From Cyrtodaria siliqua (taxonomy: Eukaryota > Mollusca > Bivalvia > Adapedonta > Hiatellidae): a stretch of DNA of 64,000 nt. The notes beneath the pieces were generated by a model. The model worked only from the letters and a program-made list of their open reading frames with translations. It made no database searches and was not told where the DNA came from. Made by a program: the position numbers and the translations under genes. Below are positions 46,381 through 57,039 of this stretch, piece by piece (within the stretch, counting starts at the first letter, position 1; each line of letters starts with the position of its first letter). The stretch covers positions 124,001 to 188,000 of the forward strand of contig JAWPHD010001422.1 in assembly GCA_037043455.1 (NCBI GenBank), in the 5' to 3' direction.

Positions 46381-46860
46381 CCTGAAACGAGCATTCTGTC
46401 AATAATGAAATTGCTGTGAAGGGGTAAAAATTGGTGCGTTTTGTTCTGTTCCAACATTTCCGAAATGAAAGGCCTAATGTAGCCTGAAACATTCGATTAA
46501 CAGTAGTATATTATAAATGTTATTGTATAGTCGCCTAGTGCCATAGGGCGAGTATAAACAAACACTACACCTACCTAGTCACACCAACAGCTTATTTCCT
46601 TTCCAGCTTCCATTGGTGGAAGAAGACCCCAGGTGCCCATCCAGGCAATTTTCGAGCACGGGAGTGGGCACCTGGTTAGAACCACCGACGTTCCGCAAGC
46701 CAGTTGGATAGCTTCCTCACAAAAAGATTTCTAGGCCCCTGAGGGTTCAAACCAAAAGCGGTGGCAAGTGATTTCAAGTCAGCGACTCCATCCACTCGGC
46801 CACGGACGTCCCATATTATAAATACAATATATAGCAGAAATTCCCATTATGAGTTTCTAT
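46381..46860 (+). mobile_element. dispersed repeat interrupted by a SINE; partner at 62060-62220
   Basis: Words in order: cattctgtcaataatgaaa, tttccgaaatgaaa, taatgtagcc, attaacagtagtatattata, and after the SINE atacaatatatagcagaaat. The 62-kb copy has the same order without the SINE. Confidence 0.7.
46519..46812 (-). mobile_element. tRNA-derived SINE (possibly Meta-type) with 11-bp target duplication
   Basis: atattataaat occurs on both sides (46508-46518 and 46813-46823). The minus strand reads gggacgtccgtggccgagtg, gctttggtttgaaccct, gaggaagctatccaactggc, ggttctaaccaggtgccc and cacctggggtcttcttccac, the same layout as 16565-16812. It is complete at both ends. Confidence 0.85.
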
Positions 46861-47258
46861 TTCTGTGTATATAGTTTGAAGCACGGAACATTATTTAACA
46901 CATTAGCAACATATAGTTTTAAAATCAAAGAGAAGGCCTACTTTAGGCCTACTGACGTGCTTTAACGTGATACCAACTTCATGAGGATAATGTGTACACT
47001 TTCAATACATACAGATGGGCTGTATACCTGATAGTTCAATAAAATAAATGTTTCTAATTCAATTTTAAATTATCTTCCTTACGGAATACAAGTGGTGTTT
47101 GACCGCACAAAGTACAGGATATATGAACATATAGCTATGCTCAAAATTGGTTTGTATGTGTGTGGGTGTGGGTGGGGGTGGGGGTGAGGGTGCCCTCTTC
47201 ATTACTACGAAAGCGGGGGCGGGGGAGGGTGCCCTCTTCATTACTACGAAAGCAACAC
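46861..47258. other. intergenic, low-complexity stretch
   Basis: A G/T-rich tract at 47143-47190 (tgtgtgggtgtgggtggggg) and a direct repeat (gggtgccctcttcattacta twice at about 47188 and 47228) are present. The open frame across them is not gene-like. Confidence 0.5.
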
Positions 47259-47259
47259 G

Positions 47260-47330
47260 AGATAGTGTATATTATTACGGATGGCGGGAGGTGTATGTAT
47301 TTGACTGCGCACTTACTTCTGTATTTTGTA
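47260..47330 (+). mobile_element. central fragment of the Ser/Leu-type SINE
   Basis: gatagtgtatattattacgg then atggcgggaggtgtatgta follows the agtgtcgattcttacgg..ggcgggag.tgta core of the copies at 19100, 30925 and 50804. Confidence 0.5.
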
Positions 47331-47351
47331 TCATAGTGTTTATATCAATCC

Positions 47352-47551
47352 CCCGTCCGTCGGATGGGGACGTAAACCGGGCGGTCCCGTGTATCGGTCT
47401 ATCCTCCGAGCACGTTAAAGAACCATAAGAATCTATTCGATAATAAGAGTAGGGCAGGTTCCCGGATTCCTATGTATCCTTCCCCTCTCTCTGGGGCGGC
47501 TCTAAATAACCTATACTGTGTTGATGAGCCGTTAAACAACATTCAATTCAA
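47352..47551 (+). mobile_element. 5'-truncated SINE with 12-bp target duplication
   Basis: It starts in the middle of the SINE body (cccgtccgtcggatgggg) and runs to the intact 3' end (gatgagccgttaaacaacat). ttatatcaatcc is present at 47340-47351 and 47552-47563. The tRNA head was never inserted, as in incomplete reverse transcription. Confidence 0.85.
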
Positions 47552-47563
47552 TTATATCAATCC

Positions 47564-47929
47564 ATCTATGTTTGTAACACTAGGAATGTTTATGTGAGAA
47601 AGATATCCAGCTGGCTTGATAAACGTCGATGGTTCTACCCCAGTAGTCGCCCGTGTACGAAAATTGCCCAGAGGGTAACTTGGAGTCTTCCCCCACCAAT
47701 GGAAGTTGGTGAGACGATATATGACCTTAGACGTTGGTGCGTCTATACACTCTATTTCAATTCTATGTTTGTACCAGAATATGCGTCTTATCACTTTCAG
47801 TCGATAACATGAATTAACATTGTAAGGTCAGTTGTACTAATTAGTTTCATTCTTAACAACAACACACACTGACTAAATAAATAAGCAACATGTATCTATA
47901 GACATGATTTGAAAATTACAGTTAGGCTA
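47564..47929. other. intergenic, no feature recognised
   Basis: The overlapping frames at 47552-47812 on both strands show no domain. No repeat is recognised. Confidence 0.4.
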
Positions 47930-48190
47930 CATTTCTCTCTTGTTTGTGTTTTTTGCTTCCAAAGGATACCGTTGTCTGCATGTATTGACATTTAGTACTG
48001 TGTGGCGGCTGTCAAAGGTCGTCCCGACTACAAATCAGTAGTGTTATTACTTACGCGTCCTTTGGGATCATCAAGCCCAATCTGTAAAAATAATCTGCTA
48101 TTTTCTCTCCTATTTGTGTTTTGCTTCCAATGGATCCTCTTATCAGAATTTATTAACAGAACGTACTGACACTTCTTTAATTTGGTTAAA
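47930..48190 (+). mobile_element. tail part of the hairpin repeat family, about one and a half copies
   Basis: tttgcttccaaaggatacc, gtgtggcggctgtcaaa, acaaatcagtagtgttatta and cctttgggatcatcaagccc parallel 57605-57775. The first block then begins again at 48095 (tctcctatttgtgttttgct). Confidence 0.65.
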
Positions 48191-49394
48191 AAACAACATC
48201 AAAGCAACTGTCGGCACAGAACGGAGCTGATGCAGGAGACTACCAGATAACGACACCACTTCGCCACATTAGCAACGGAGACAGCCTCGCACACCGCGGA
48301 CAGAACACTTTTCTACACATTACCAGGTAACAAATAGCAAGTGGAAGAACTCTAAGGGCAATACTGAAATGTTGTCGGCCATTATGAATTCTGAACTGGG
48401 ACAGCACGAGCTCGTTTTGGCTTTAATCTTCATATTGCCCCAGTCATTAATTTCATTAACTTCGAAAGAAATGTCTTAAGGTCTCACTACAGAGTTAACT
48501 CCCTTGAAACCCACGGTAGATAATGATTGCGCCATAAAAAGTAGTAGTGTGTTCTGCGGTTTTAAATATTTTTAATAATTCTTGACAGATATGTTTTTTG
48601 TTGTGGCAGGTGAGATAACACTGTCTAAAATTGGATGTGCAGCTATTAGACGACACTGCCACCAAAATATGAATGAGTTTTTAATGTTGAAGACGAGTAT
48701 AATCTGGTTCAAGCACTGGAGTTAAAGCCCAAAATAGTGCAACAGAGGACACCACTCAAGTTTTAAAAAAAATGGTCAACGTACCAGATTTTGTACAGTT
48801 TTGTGTGTGAAAATGACTGTTTCTTAAAAACAGTAACTTGTATCTTGAACACTTCCTGTTTGAAATACACATAAAACATTTTAAATGATCACGTATATAT
48901 ACTATAAACAAGCAACCTAGAAAGCGACAATGATTCATATATGTTGTGAGACCGTAACAAGCAAAAATTGATGATACATGGTTATTGTGCGTTCAGATTG
49001 CAATATAACAGAATTTGCTAATGAAACGCTATTTTTCAAGTTTATTTGAGAACGGCAGTGACATTTCCGGAATTGTGGATACACCTTTACAAGGGTGGGT
49101 GTAACGTTTGGGGTGGTTTCCTGCAACTTTGTACGAGATAATTGCAAAATGGGGGGTAAATAAAACAAAGACATCAAACAAAACCCATCACAAATTTAAT
49201 AAAACGATTAGCATGTACTAAACAATAACATTTAAAATTAGTTAGTACCCGGGTTATTTTAAGATTACATAATGAATAAGAAGATTCGTTTCGACAGTAG
49301 AAATTCGATAGACACATGTAAACTAAATATAAAAAACACATATGAGTCAAGCACGTGTATGGATACATGAGAAATGCGATAATCATTGTCATAT
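48191..49394. other. intergenic, no feature recognised
   Basis: Short minus-strand frames (48756-48938, 48935-49177, 49174-49413) have no recognisable domain. Confidence 0.4.
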
Positions 49395-50400
49395 GTAAAT
49401 AAAACTCATGCATTTATGAGAAATGTGATATTCGAATATAACCTGTGCATAGCCTGCATGGATTTATGAACAATCCGATACTCAAACATTACAATACATT
49501 ACTACACAACATGCATGCATTTATGGGCAAAGAGAGATACTCGAATATTATCTGTGCATAGCACGTATGGATTTATGAACAATCCTATACTCGAACATTA
49601 CATTACATTACGACACAACATGCATGGATTTATGGGCAATGAAATACTCGAATATAACCTGTGCACAACATGCATGGATTTATCGGCAATGAGATACTCG
49701 AATATAGGTTAACCTGTGAAAAGCATTCATATATTTATGAGCAATCCGATACTCGAACATTACATTACATTAATTACTACACAACATGCATGGATTTATG
49801 GGCAATGATACTCGAATATTATCTGTGCATAGCATTCATGGATTTATGAACAATCCGATACTCGAACATTGCATTACATTACTTCACAACATACATGAAT
49901 TTATGGGCAAAGAGAGATACTCGAATATTACCTGTGCACAACATGCATGGATTTATGGGCAATGAGATACTCGAATATAACCTGTGCGTAACATGCATAT
50001 ATTTATGAGCAATCCGATACTCGAACATTATCTGTACATAACATGCATGCATTTATGTGCAGTGAGATACTCGAATAATATCTGTACATATAAGATTCTC
50101 GAATATTATCTGTGCACAACATGCATGGATTTATGGGCAATGCCATACTCTAAAAGTATCTGTACACAAAAAGCATGGATTTATGGGCAGTGAGATACTC
50201 GAATATTATATGTGCACTAAATGCATGTATTTATGGGCAGTGAGATACTCGAATATTATCTGTGCACAAAATGCATGGATTTATTGGCAGTGAGATACTC
50301 GAATATTATCTGTTACAGTACAAGTAACATGCCACGTATTTATAAGCGATCCTATGCTCGAACAGCAACTGTACAGAAGATGCACGTATTTATTTTAGTA
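49395..50400 (+). repeat. 50-bp minisatellite, about 20 copies
   Basis: The unit is catgcatggatttatgggca, atgagatactcgaatattat, ctgtgcacaa. Variants alternate gggcaat/gagcaatcc and gatactcgaacatta/gatactcgaatatta. The plus-strand frames across it (MHGFMGNEILEY type) are translations of the repeat. Confidence 0.93.
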
Positions 50401-50759
50401 GCAATGCATAAACAAATATATAAAAACACTACCAAAATTGTAAACGTTCCTCTATTTGTAGGACACTGAAGCTATGTGTAAAAGACGAACAAGTAATGTA
50501 GTATTCACAGAACACATCAAAACAAACAACAATCTCAAGGGAAAATACAGTGAAATCGCAGAGGCGTCACGGTTGACCTTTAGCGTTATCGTGACGCATA
50601 TTTGCCTGACTGCTTTGTTTGTTACTATAAATACATCGTTTGTTATTGACATGAATGTCATTTCTTTATATTTACTTCTTTTTATTTGCTTCCATGGGTT
50701 TTGCGCACAAAATGACCTACTTATGTGTTGCCGTGCCGTAAAACACCATTATTAATCAA

Positions 50760-50803
50760 TTCATTCATTCATTCATTCATTCATTCATTCATTCATTCAT
50801 TCA
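50760..50803 (+). repeat. (ATTC)n microsatellite
   Basis: This is about eleven attc units. It follows gccgtaaaacaccattatta, a phrase typical of a retroposon 3' end, so the run may be that element's tail. Confidence 0.9.
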
Positions 50804-51066
50804 TTTGTATGGGGTTTTACGTCATTTTCAACAAATGTAAGGTTATATATGACGGTCGATAGGTTATATATGTTGGTCGATTTTTTGTGGTGATGGCAGA
50901 GAACCCACTTTTTCTGTGTAGAACCAGTACTGTACACCTCTCGCCATCCGTAAGAAGCGACACTTCCTCGCTTACAAGTCGAGCTCCCAGTGGAATATTC
51001 GAACCCGCAGCGGTGAAAGGCGAAGGTTTACAACAATGTCGTTAACCATTCGGCCACGGGGACGAT
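50804..51066 (-). mobile_element. tRNA-derived SINE (Ser/Leu-like head)
   Basis: The minus strand reads cgtccccgtggccgaatggt, taacgacattgttgtaaacc, gctgcgggttcgaatattcc, gtgtcgcttcttacggatgg and actggttctacacagaaaaa, and ends gttgaaaatgacgtaaaacc. It contains a short internal duplication (aggttatatatg twice). Confidence 0.85.
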
Positions 51067-51765
51067 TCATTTGATTTGATTGGAGTTTTCATCTTTTTAG
51101 CACTTACTTTTGAAATTAAAACAATTTGTTTGACTGCATGTATACAAACATTACATTTTACGAAATGCAAATCCCCAAGATTGCGGAACGCCCCCACTAA
51201 AATCCGACAAGCCTACTTAAATCCGACAAGCATACTTTTCACTTCACTTCTTGAATTAGACCTCGTGGCGTTTAAAGTCAAGTCATGATGTAAGAAGTCG
51301 GGAAGAGTTAGAAGTGATGAAATATTGAATTGAATCTTTTTAACGACTCATCAACACAATATAGAAGTTAATTTAAAAAAAAGTATTTAAATCGGACGGA
51401 ATGAAGTCGGAGTTCAGCCGAATTAGAATTTAACGGCACGCCACCACACAAGGTTATATGGCCCCAACAGAAATGAACATGCCCGCTCTGCATTTACTTC
51501 TAGATAATACACATAGGACCTTCTCATCTGCAGAACTGCAGAGCTGATCTGCAGAACTGCAGTTGTTGCACATTCTATCGTAAACACTCGATCTTTCACT
51601 GGAGCCATTATTTTCTACCACCACTCAAGTAGCACATGAAACAATACAGGGATGACGACTAAGAATTTTAACGAACATGGCAAAATGACACAATGAACAT
51701 GACTTCGGGGGAATTTTACCCTCTTTATACATGTAACATTATCAACACATGTTTACTATCATAAA
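51067..51765. other. intergenic; one SINE 3' scrap at 51324-51364 (minus)
   Basis: The complement of aacgactcatcaacacaata is the 3' end of the SINE seen at 29377. Otherwise nothing is recognised; a small tandem (gcagaactgcagagctgatc) lies near 51530-51560. Confidence 0.5.
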
Positions 51766-52085
51766 GTTATGGTGGCTGATTGGTTAGCATCTTTGCAACG
51801 CTTCAAAAGGTTTCGGGTTCGAATCACAGTGCGGTCACATCTCAGATTTTTAAAACATACTCCCGCAATGGTTTACTTGTGCAAGGTATTTTGAAACTAT
51901 GCCTTCTTTCAAGTGGAGTGTAAAGCCGTCGATCCCATTACAGGGAGAGCCATACCCCGTGCACGTTAAAGATATCGTTGAACTTTTGTGTTTTCACAAC
52001 CGTAAACCTAATCCTTATCTCTGTGTCGTGGTTTCATATGTCCCCAATAAATGTTTTTAAAGAAAGTAAAACAAAGAAAAAAAAG
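51766..52085 (+). mobile_element. tRNA-derived SINE, third family, with A-rich tail
   Basis: The head reads gttatggtggctgattggtt, agcatctttgc and tttcgggttcgaatcacagt (B box). The body ends with ccccaataaatgtttttaaa and an A-rich stretch aaaacaaagaaaaaaaagaa. Confidence 0.65.
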
Positions 52086-52272
52086 AAGAAAGACAGACAA
52101 TGTAACATGAAGTCTAATGAACCCCAAGCAATAGACATTAAAATCTATTTATAGTAACACACGCTCGACTTCTGTTTGTTACAAACAAATAAAACATTTA
52201 TTGAAACCTGTGTCATATTAACGCCGAGGTTAATCATGCAGCCGCTAGGAGTTTACCTGTAGGTACCTCCAA

Positions 52273-52705
52273 ATATATACTCGGTAAAAAAAGTTTTGGA
52301 CCAGGGTATATAAAGTCATATAAAAATAAAACTAGTGGACACAATTTAATATCTTTTTTTAGTAACCAAGGTCTACCCTACCCAGTTAATTTGGTACTAG
52401 AAACATTAAATTCCAAACAAGATTTGATTTTAAAAAAATATCGCGAACATACAAAGGGTCTGTAAAAAATGTTGCAAAGTCCATACACTGAAAGTAACAG
52501 TTACGGACACATTTGAGTTACCAATAAAAAGATTATTATTTGTTCGTAAACTTTCATTGTAAACGATAATTATTGTTGATTGTTGATCTATTGTGAATTA
52601 TAAACTGAGATAATAAGGGTTATGGTCGAATGTCATGGTTCAGCGATCATTGTACGGGTTCGAACACTGCCATGGTCCAAAACTTCTTTTACAGAGTGTA
52701 TATAT
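52273..52705. mobile_element. TIR element, about 433 bp
   Basis: atatatactcggtaaaaaaa then gttttggaccagg at the left is matched in inverse by catggtccaaaacttctttt then acagagtgtatatat at the right, allowing a few mismatches. Near the right end is a tRNA-like phrase (tacgggttcgaacactgcca), so a SINE head may be captured inside. Confidence 0.6.
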
Positions 52706-53110
52706 GTGTCCAAATAATAGGTGAACAATTTAAAAAAACTCTATTTAAAGATCAAAGTTCGAGAGAATTAGACAACAAAAAATATAAAAAAATAACATAT
52801 TGATTATTGACTAAAATTACAAGCTTATGTTTTTCCTAAGACATATGTGCAACCTTTTAACTATAAGCTCACCAACTCTATGAACAATTATTCTGAACAT
52901 TTATCTACCAATAATGACCGTTTAAATTTAATCTGTGTCATGCATAAATGTTTAAAGTTTAGTTTAACGACAAAAGTATCGATATTTTAAAAAAACGTAA
53001 TTTCTTGGTCATTTTAAAAAATGAAACACGAAAAATGTCGTGAACACATGTGCTTTGTTTTGACTTTACATGTGTATCAACCATTCATCATTAACCAGTG
53101 CCATTAATGT
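52706..53110. other. intergenic, no feature recognised
   Basis: AT-rich, no coding or repeat signal recognised. Confidence 0.4.
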
Positions 53111-53114
53111 TTCT

Positions 53115-53265
53115 AAAAGAGTATGAGTGTGGACCTTTGGAAACGGCCGAATACGACACATACGAAATATTGCAGTCTCGGTTTGATTGAGACTGATCAT
53201 GAATCATAAATATGCTATCTACCGCTCACGATCTCTATCCGTTGAGCAGAACTCAATATTCGTGA
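53115..53265 (-). mobile_element. hairpin repeat family copy related to the Gypsy-associated one
   Basis: On the minus strand: ttcatgatcagtctcaatca, aaccgagactgcaatatttc, gtatgtgtcgtattcggccg, tttccaaaggtccacactca. The order and wording match 25050-25140. The stem arms CAGTCTC and GAGACTG are perfect. Confidence 0.75.
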
Positions 53266-53363
53266 AATCAATATACAGAATGAAAACATGAGCACAGGAT
53301 AAACACAATCAGGATCTAACAAGCAAGGTTTTACGCAAGCGTAAAACAGCTGCCGAGAGACAA

Positions 53364-53663
53364 CTGAATGTTGTTAAACGGCTCATCAACACAGTATAAT
53401 TATTTAGAGCCGTCCCAGAGAGAGGGGAAGGATACATAGGAATCCGAGAACCTGCCCTACTCTTATTATCGAATAGATTCCTATGGTTCTTTAACGTGCT
53501 CGGAGGATAGACCGCCCGGTTTACGTCCCCATCCGACGGACGAGGCTAAGGGAAAGTGTCTTGCCCAAGAACACTCCGACGAAAATCAGTGGCACCACGG
53601 AGGATTGAACACGGGGCCACCGGTTACAAATCCGCCGCGCTACCGCCTGCACTACGCCAGCCC
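53364..53663 (-). mobile_element. complete tRNA-derived SINE
   Basis: On the minus strand the head gggctggcgtagtgcaggcg and cccgtgttcaatcctccgtg is followed by the full body and 3' end (gatgagccgtttaacaacat). A short possible duplication agacaa flanks it. It lacks the gtcccgtgtatcg word present at 29377. Confidence 0.85.
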
Positions 53664-53669
53664 TTAGAC

Positions 53670-54139
53670 AAGAAGTTAACGTAATAATATATCACGTCAC
53701 GGGTGTTAAAACAATATTGAAAAATATAACTGTTGTCACGGAGACATAAACACGCTACCACCGTTTTTTCTTACATTCTTCCCGATTTTTACCATCAGTT
53801 CTTCTTACCAAGCATTTTAAATCAATGTGGGCTCGCTTTTTTCTGTTCAAATACCTTGACATGCTTTACATATTGATTACAATTCACCCTAGTAACACGA
53901 CGTGATAGAAGTACACATCAGCACAGAAATACAATTGTTCACACGTTAAAGGGATACAGTACGCGTGCGTTAGAGTGTGCATTAAAACAGATATAGACTA
54001 GTCACTGTTACCAAGTGTAATTATAAGATTACGTTATCAAAGTGAAAATGTGATGGAACTGTTGCCTGTTGCTACCTTACCATTAACAATAAAAAAAAAA
54101 CACATAATAATGAAAAAAAAGAAAGAAAAAAAGGAAATC
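53670..54139. other. intergenic, no feature recognised
   Basis: A-rich run at 54085-54135. Nothing else is recognised. Confidence 0.4.
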
Positions 54140-54213
54140 AGCACGCTTGAACCCTACCTTCCTGGGCATTAACACGATGCCTCTGTCAACTGCGCTATAG
54201 AGGCTTGTGAATG
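54140..54213 (-). mobile_element. tRNA-like pseudogene or SINE head
   Basis: The minus strand reads gcctctatagcgcagttgac (A-box-like) and ggtagggttcaagcgtgctg (B-box-like), followed by a T-rich stretch that could end polymerase III transcription. The 5' and 3' ends do not pair as an acceptor stem, so it is not called a functional tRNA. Confidence 0.45.
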
Positions 54214-55483
54214 TTTCATCGCTAATATACATTATAATAATAATAATGATTACATGCCACATATCAGTAGACTGGTTTACGAAAACGTCATTTCATCAAG
54301 TGAAATGGTAACCTTTCAACATTACAAAATATGTGTTTATACCATTCACGTTTTTCAGACGAGTTCTCTAGGAATTCAAGTTGTAAAGCATGCTTATCGA
54401 CACTTACATGAGTCACAGTATGTTAACCATAGACAGATATAAAACCCATATAAGGGTCAGCTGCCTTCGGCAGAGAACATTAGTAATTTATATAAATATT
54501 GATAAAAAGAAAAAGAACAATCAATTTAAAGTGTTGAAAGTTCATTACAATACAGTAAGAAAATTGATAAAATAGACAACAATCATTTCAAATTGATGAA
54601 CGTATTCACGTTCATTATAATACAGCGGAGTTCTCTCTGTGATTCCTGACAAAGAACTGACTATGCTTATAAAGAGCAACCCAATATATCCGATCACAAA
54701 GTTGTTGCGATAAAGTGGACTCAGTATACTGGTTAACCGTTATAATAAGTTAACTGAAATTGCTGGGAATATGTAAATGTTTGACAATTATGATAACCAG
54801 CGTACCGTTACACCATTAACTTATTGACAAGTATGATGTCCAGCGTACCGTTACACCTTTAACTGATTGACAATTATGATAGATAGATCTCTTATTTCCT
54901 CCAATTTGGAGAGCCAGTAATACATGTTTATACAACAGAATACAGATAGAACATGTTTATACAACGGAATACAAACTGAACATTAAACAAAATGCACTAA
55001 ATATATACATATTTACAGTAACCAATGAAAAATAAAGTTATTTGTAAATAAGGTATTTGACCACAAATTTACTTTCTTTAAAGGAAAACATTATAGTAAA
55101 ATAATTTTAGTGCATAAATCACGTTTTCTTTTACTTTTACCGTTTACCAACATGTATGAATACCTTTCAACAAATATCGAAATATCTGTTTTATCTATTA
55201 ACCCAGCAACAGTCCATGACTTTGATCCAATAATGTATAAGTTTATGCCTATATTAGTATTATCTGTTCGCAATTGTATTCATCTGGTGGATGGCCGTAA
55301 TACTTAACTTAAGACACTCTGTGTAATCATCATCACTAGTGAGAACAGACATTAAACCATTGATCAAGGACACTATTTGATCTCTAGGACTCCGTTACAC
55401 CATTAACAGATTGGTAACAATGATAGCCAGCGCACCCTTACACCATTACCAGATTGGTAATAAGGTTACTGAAGTTAACGTGT
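54214..55483. other. 3' flank of gene A with short tandem repeats
   Basis: A unit of about 42 bp (gacaattatgataaccagcg, taccgttacaccattaac) is tandem at 54780-54880 and again at 55385-55460. An about 75-bp duplication (aattgat...cgttcattataatacag) lies at 54515-54630. The 3' untranslated region of gene A should begin here, but no polyadenylation site could be fixed. Confidence 0.45.
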
Positions 55484-55773
55484 TTAAAAACTGGAGCCTA
55501 ATATCGCCATGCATATCACAGTACATGACACCACCATGAAGACAAACAAGAACATAAAACATTTGTCCAGGATCAGCGCAATTTCCTTCCACGAATACAA
55601 TTTTTCATTACTTTCGTCACCTCCGATGGAGTTGACGTCGTCCAATTTCCCTATCCCTGCAAACTTCTCATTCAGTATTTTGTCACTTTTTTCGTTAACC
55701 TCAATGTTGCTGAGGGCTGTCTGGCTGTTGCTTTTATCTGGGAACACCTTCTTCTTACCACAACAGCTAGTTC
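55484..55773 (-). CDS. nAChR-like subunit (gene A), last coding exon: M3-M4 loop and M4
   Basis: This exon encodes the end of a cys-loop ligand-gated cation channel. After the acceptor (tttattgcag) the frame runs GTSCCGKKKVF, through a hydrophilic cytoplasmic loop of about 50 residues (VNEKSDKILNEKFAGIGKLD), then WKEIALILDKCFMFLFVFMV and a short hydrophobic tail to TAA at 55484-55486. The WKEIA.ILD+C.F..F entry into a final membrane helix is the usual nAChR M4 pattern. The exon is 290 bp: two bases completing the Gly codon split after TGGAAAG in the previous exon, plus 96 codons with the stop. The M3-M4 loop is short compared with vertebrate subunits, as is common in expanded molluscan families. 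Confidence 0.88.
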
Positions 55774-56529
55774 CTGCAATAAATAAATAAATAAATGTGT
55801 TACTATCTTGCACTTTCCCTTCAAGATCATATGGACAATTTTCGATAACAGTCAATAATACTCGAACAGAATATCGTTGGTTTAGTACTGTTTGGCGATA
55901 TTTAAGTCGAAACGCTGTTAACACATAGAATGCTGTTTTGTCTTTATGTTTCTGGATGCATGTTTTCACAACAACATTTTACTCGAGCATTCTCGTCATT
56001 TATGTGTTAAGCGTAATCAAAGTATGGCCAAACTGTACAACAGAGCCGTTATACCAGATGTTCTCATGGGTGAGGGTTATGTGTATAGAATTTTGCACGT
56101 TTTCTTTTATATACATAGATTAAATATAAAACTCTAGTACATGTAACTGAATACGCTTCAACTTATATGTGACATGTTATCTTCTAAGTCCTTAATCTTA
56201 ACTTATTAACAAATAATGATAAAAAATATACTCACAAAATACAAAATGTGGATACAATTATAAATAATTATTTACTTTAAGTTAACATTTGCATACCAAA
56301 TAATTATTAGGTAAAACAATCTAGTATTTCGCAGAGGCTTTATTAATAAGCAAAATCATTTAAATTTCTAAATTTACATGTACGTTTTCATTTGATCTTG
56401 TAACGAATTAGCTTTAACGAGTTGCATATTTACCATATCCTGCTAAAACATTATTATGTAATACTATTTGGATATATTGTGTCAGTAATTTAATCGGCCT
56501 AATATAGCAATCAAAGGGTTCTGCGTTGT
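55774..56529. other. gene A intron (3' part), no element recognised
   Basis: Short AT-rich intronic sequence. Frames at 55938-56137 have no domain. Confidence 0.45.
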
Positions 56530-57026
56530 AAATAAAGATATAAAAATCGAAAGGAAAAGTAACATTCAAGGACGACAGTGAGCCGCAAACACACAGAGAA
56601 ACAAAAACAATTTTAAAGATGAATAAAATGCCAAATAAGACATCACAAACACAAACGACTTGACAATAAAGCTACCGCATTGAAACGGTCAGTGACAAAA
56701 TAAAAGCCGCTGGGGTTTTAAACCAGGTTCTAGGGTGCATCAAACCTCACACTTACCCTACTGTCATCCCAATAAAACAGTGTAAACAAAGAAATCCCCG
56801 CCATGAACTATTCTCTAACCAACAAGGCAGCAGTAATAGGCAATATAAGTAAAACACAAAGATGCTCATGTAAATATAAATACAACAAAAACAATAACCG
56901 AGAAAGAAACAAAGAAGGTACTCAATGACTTGGCAGAAGCCAGAGCAACAAGAGAACAAACCATTGAGGGCACAAGACAAGACACGATTACATCAAACGT
57001 CACCGTCCTTTTGAGCTTTAGGTATA
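56530..57026 (-). mobile_element. 5'-truncated copy of the reverse transcriptase element's 3' tail
   Basis: The reverse complement aligns with about 10185-10690 over its length: cctaaag, gacggtg.cgttt.atgt, gttgctctggcttctgccaa, gcctattactgctgccttgt, catggcggggatttctttgt, atgcaccctagaacc, actgtcgtccttgaatg. No coding sequence remains. Confidence 0.85.
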
Positions 57027-57039
57027 CTTTGTTGAGCAT

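Noticed and set aside
47594..47812. Overlapping ORFs on both strands as a small gene
   Set aside because: Mutual antisense overlap, no domain, no splice sites of note.
50474..50755. 93-residue ORF with hydrophobic stretches as a membrane protein gene
   Set aside because: It ends in a retroposon-like 3' phrase before an ATTC tail; no family resemblance or splice context.
54140..54213. tRNA gene on the minus strand
   Set aside because: Box-like words are present, but the 5' and 3' ends do not pair and the anticodon arm is not clear; listed only as tRNA-like.
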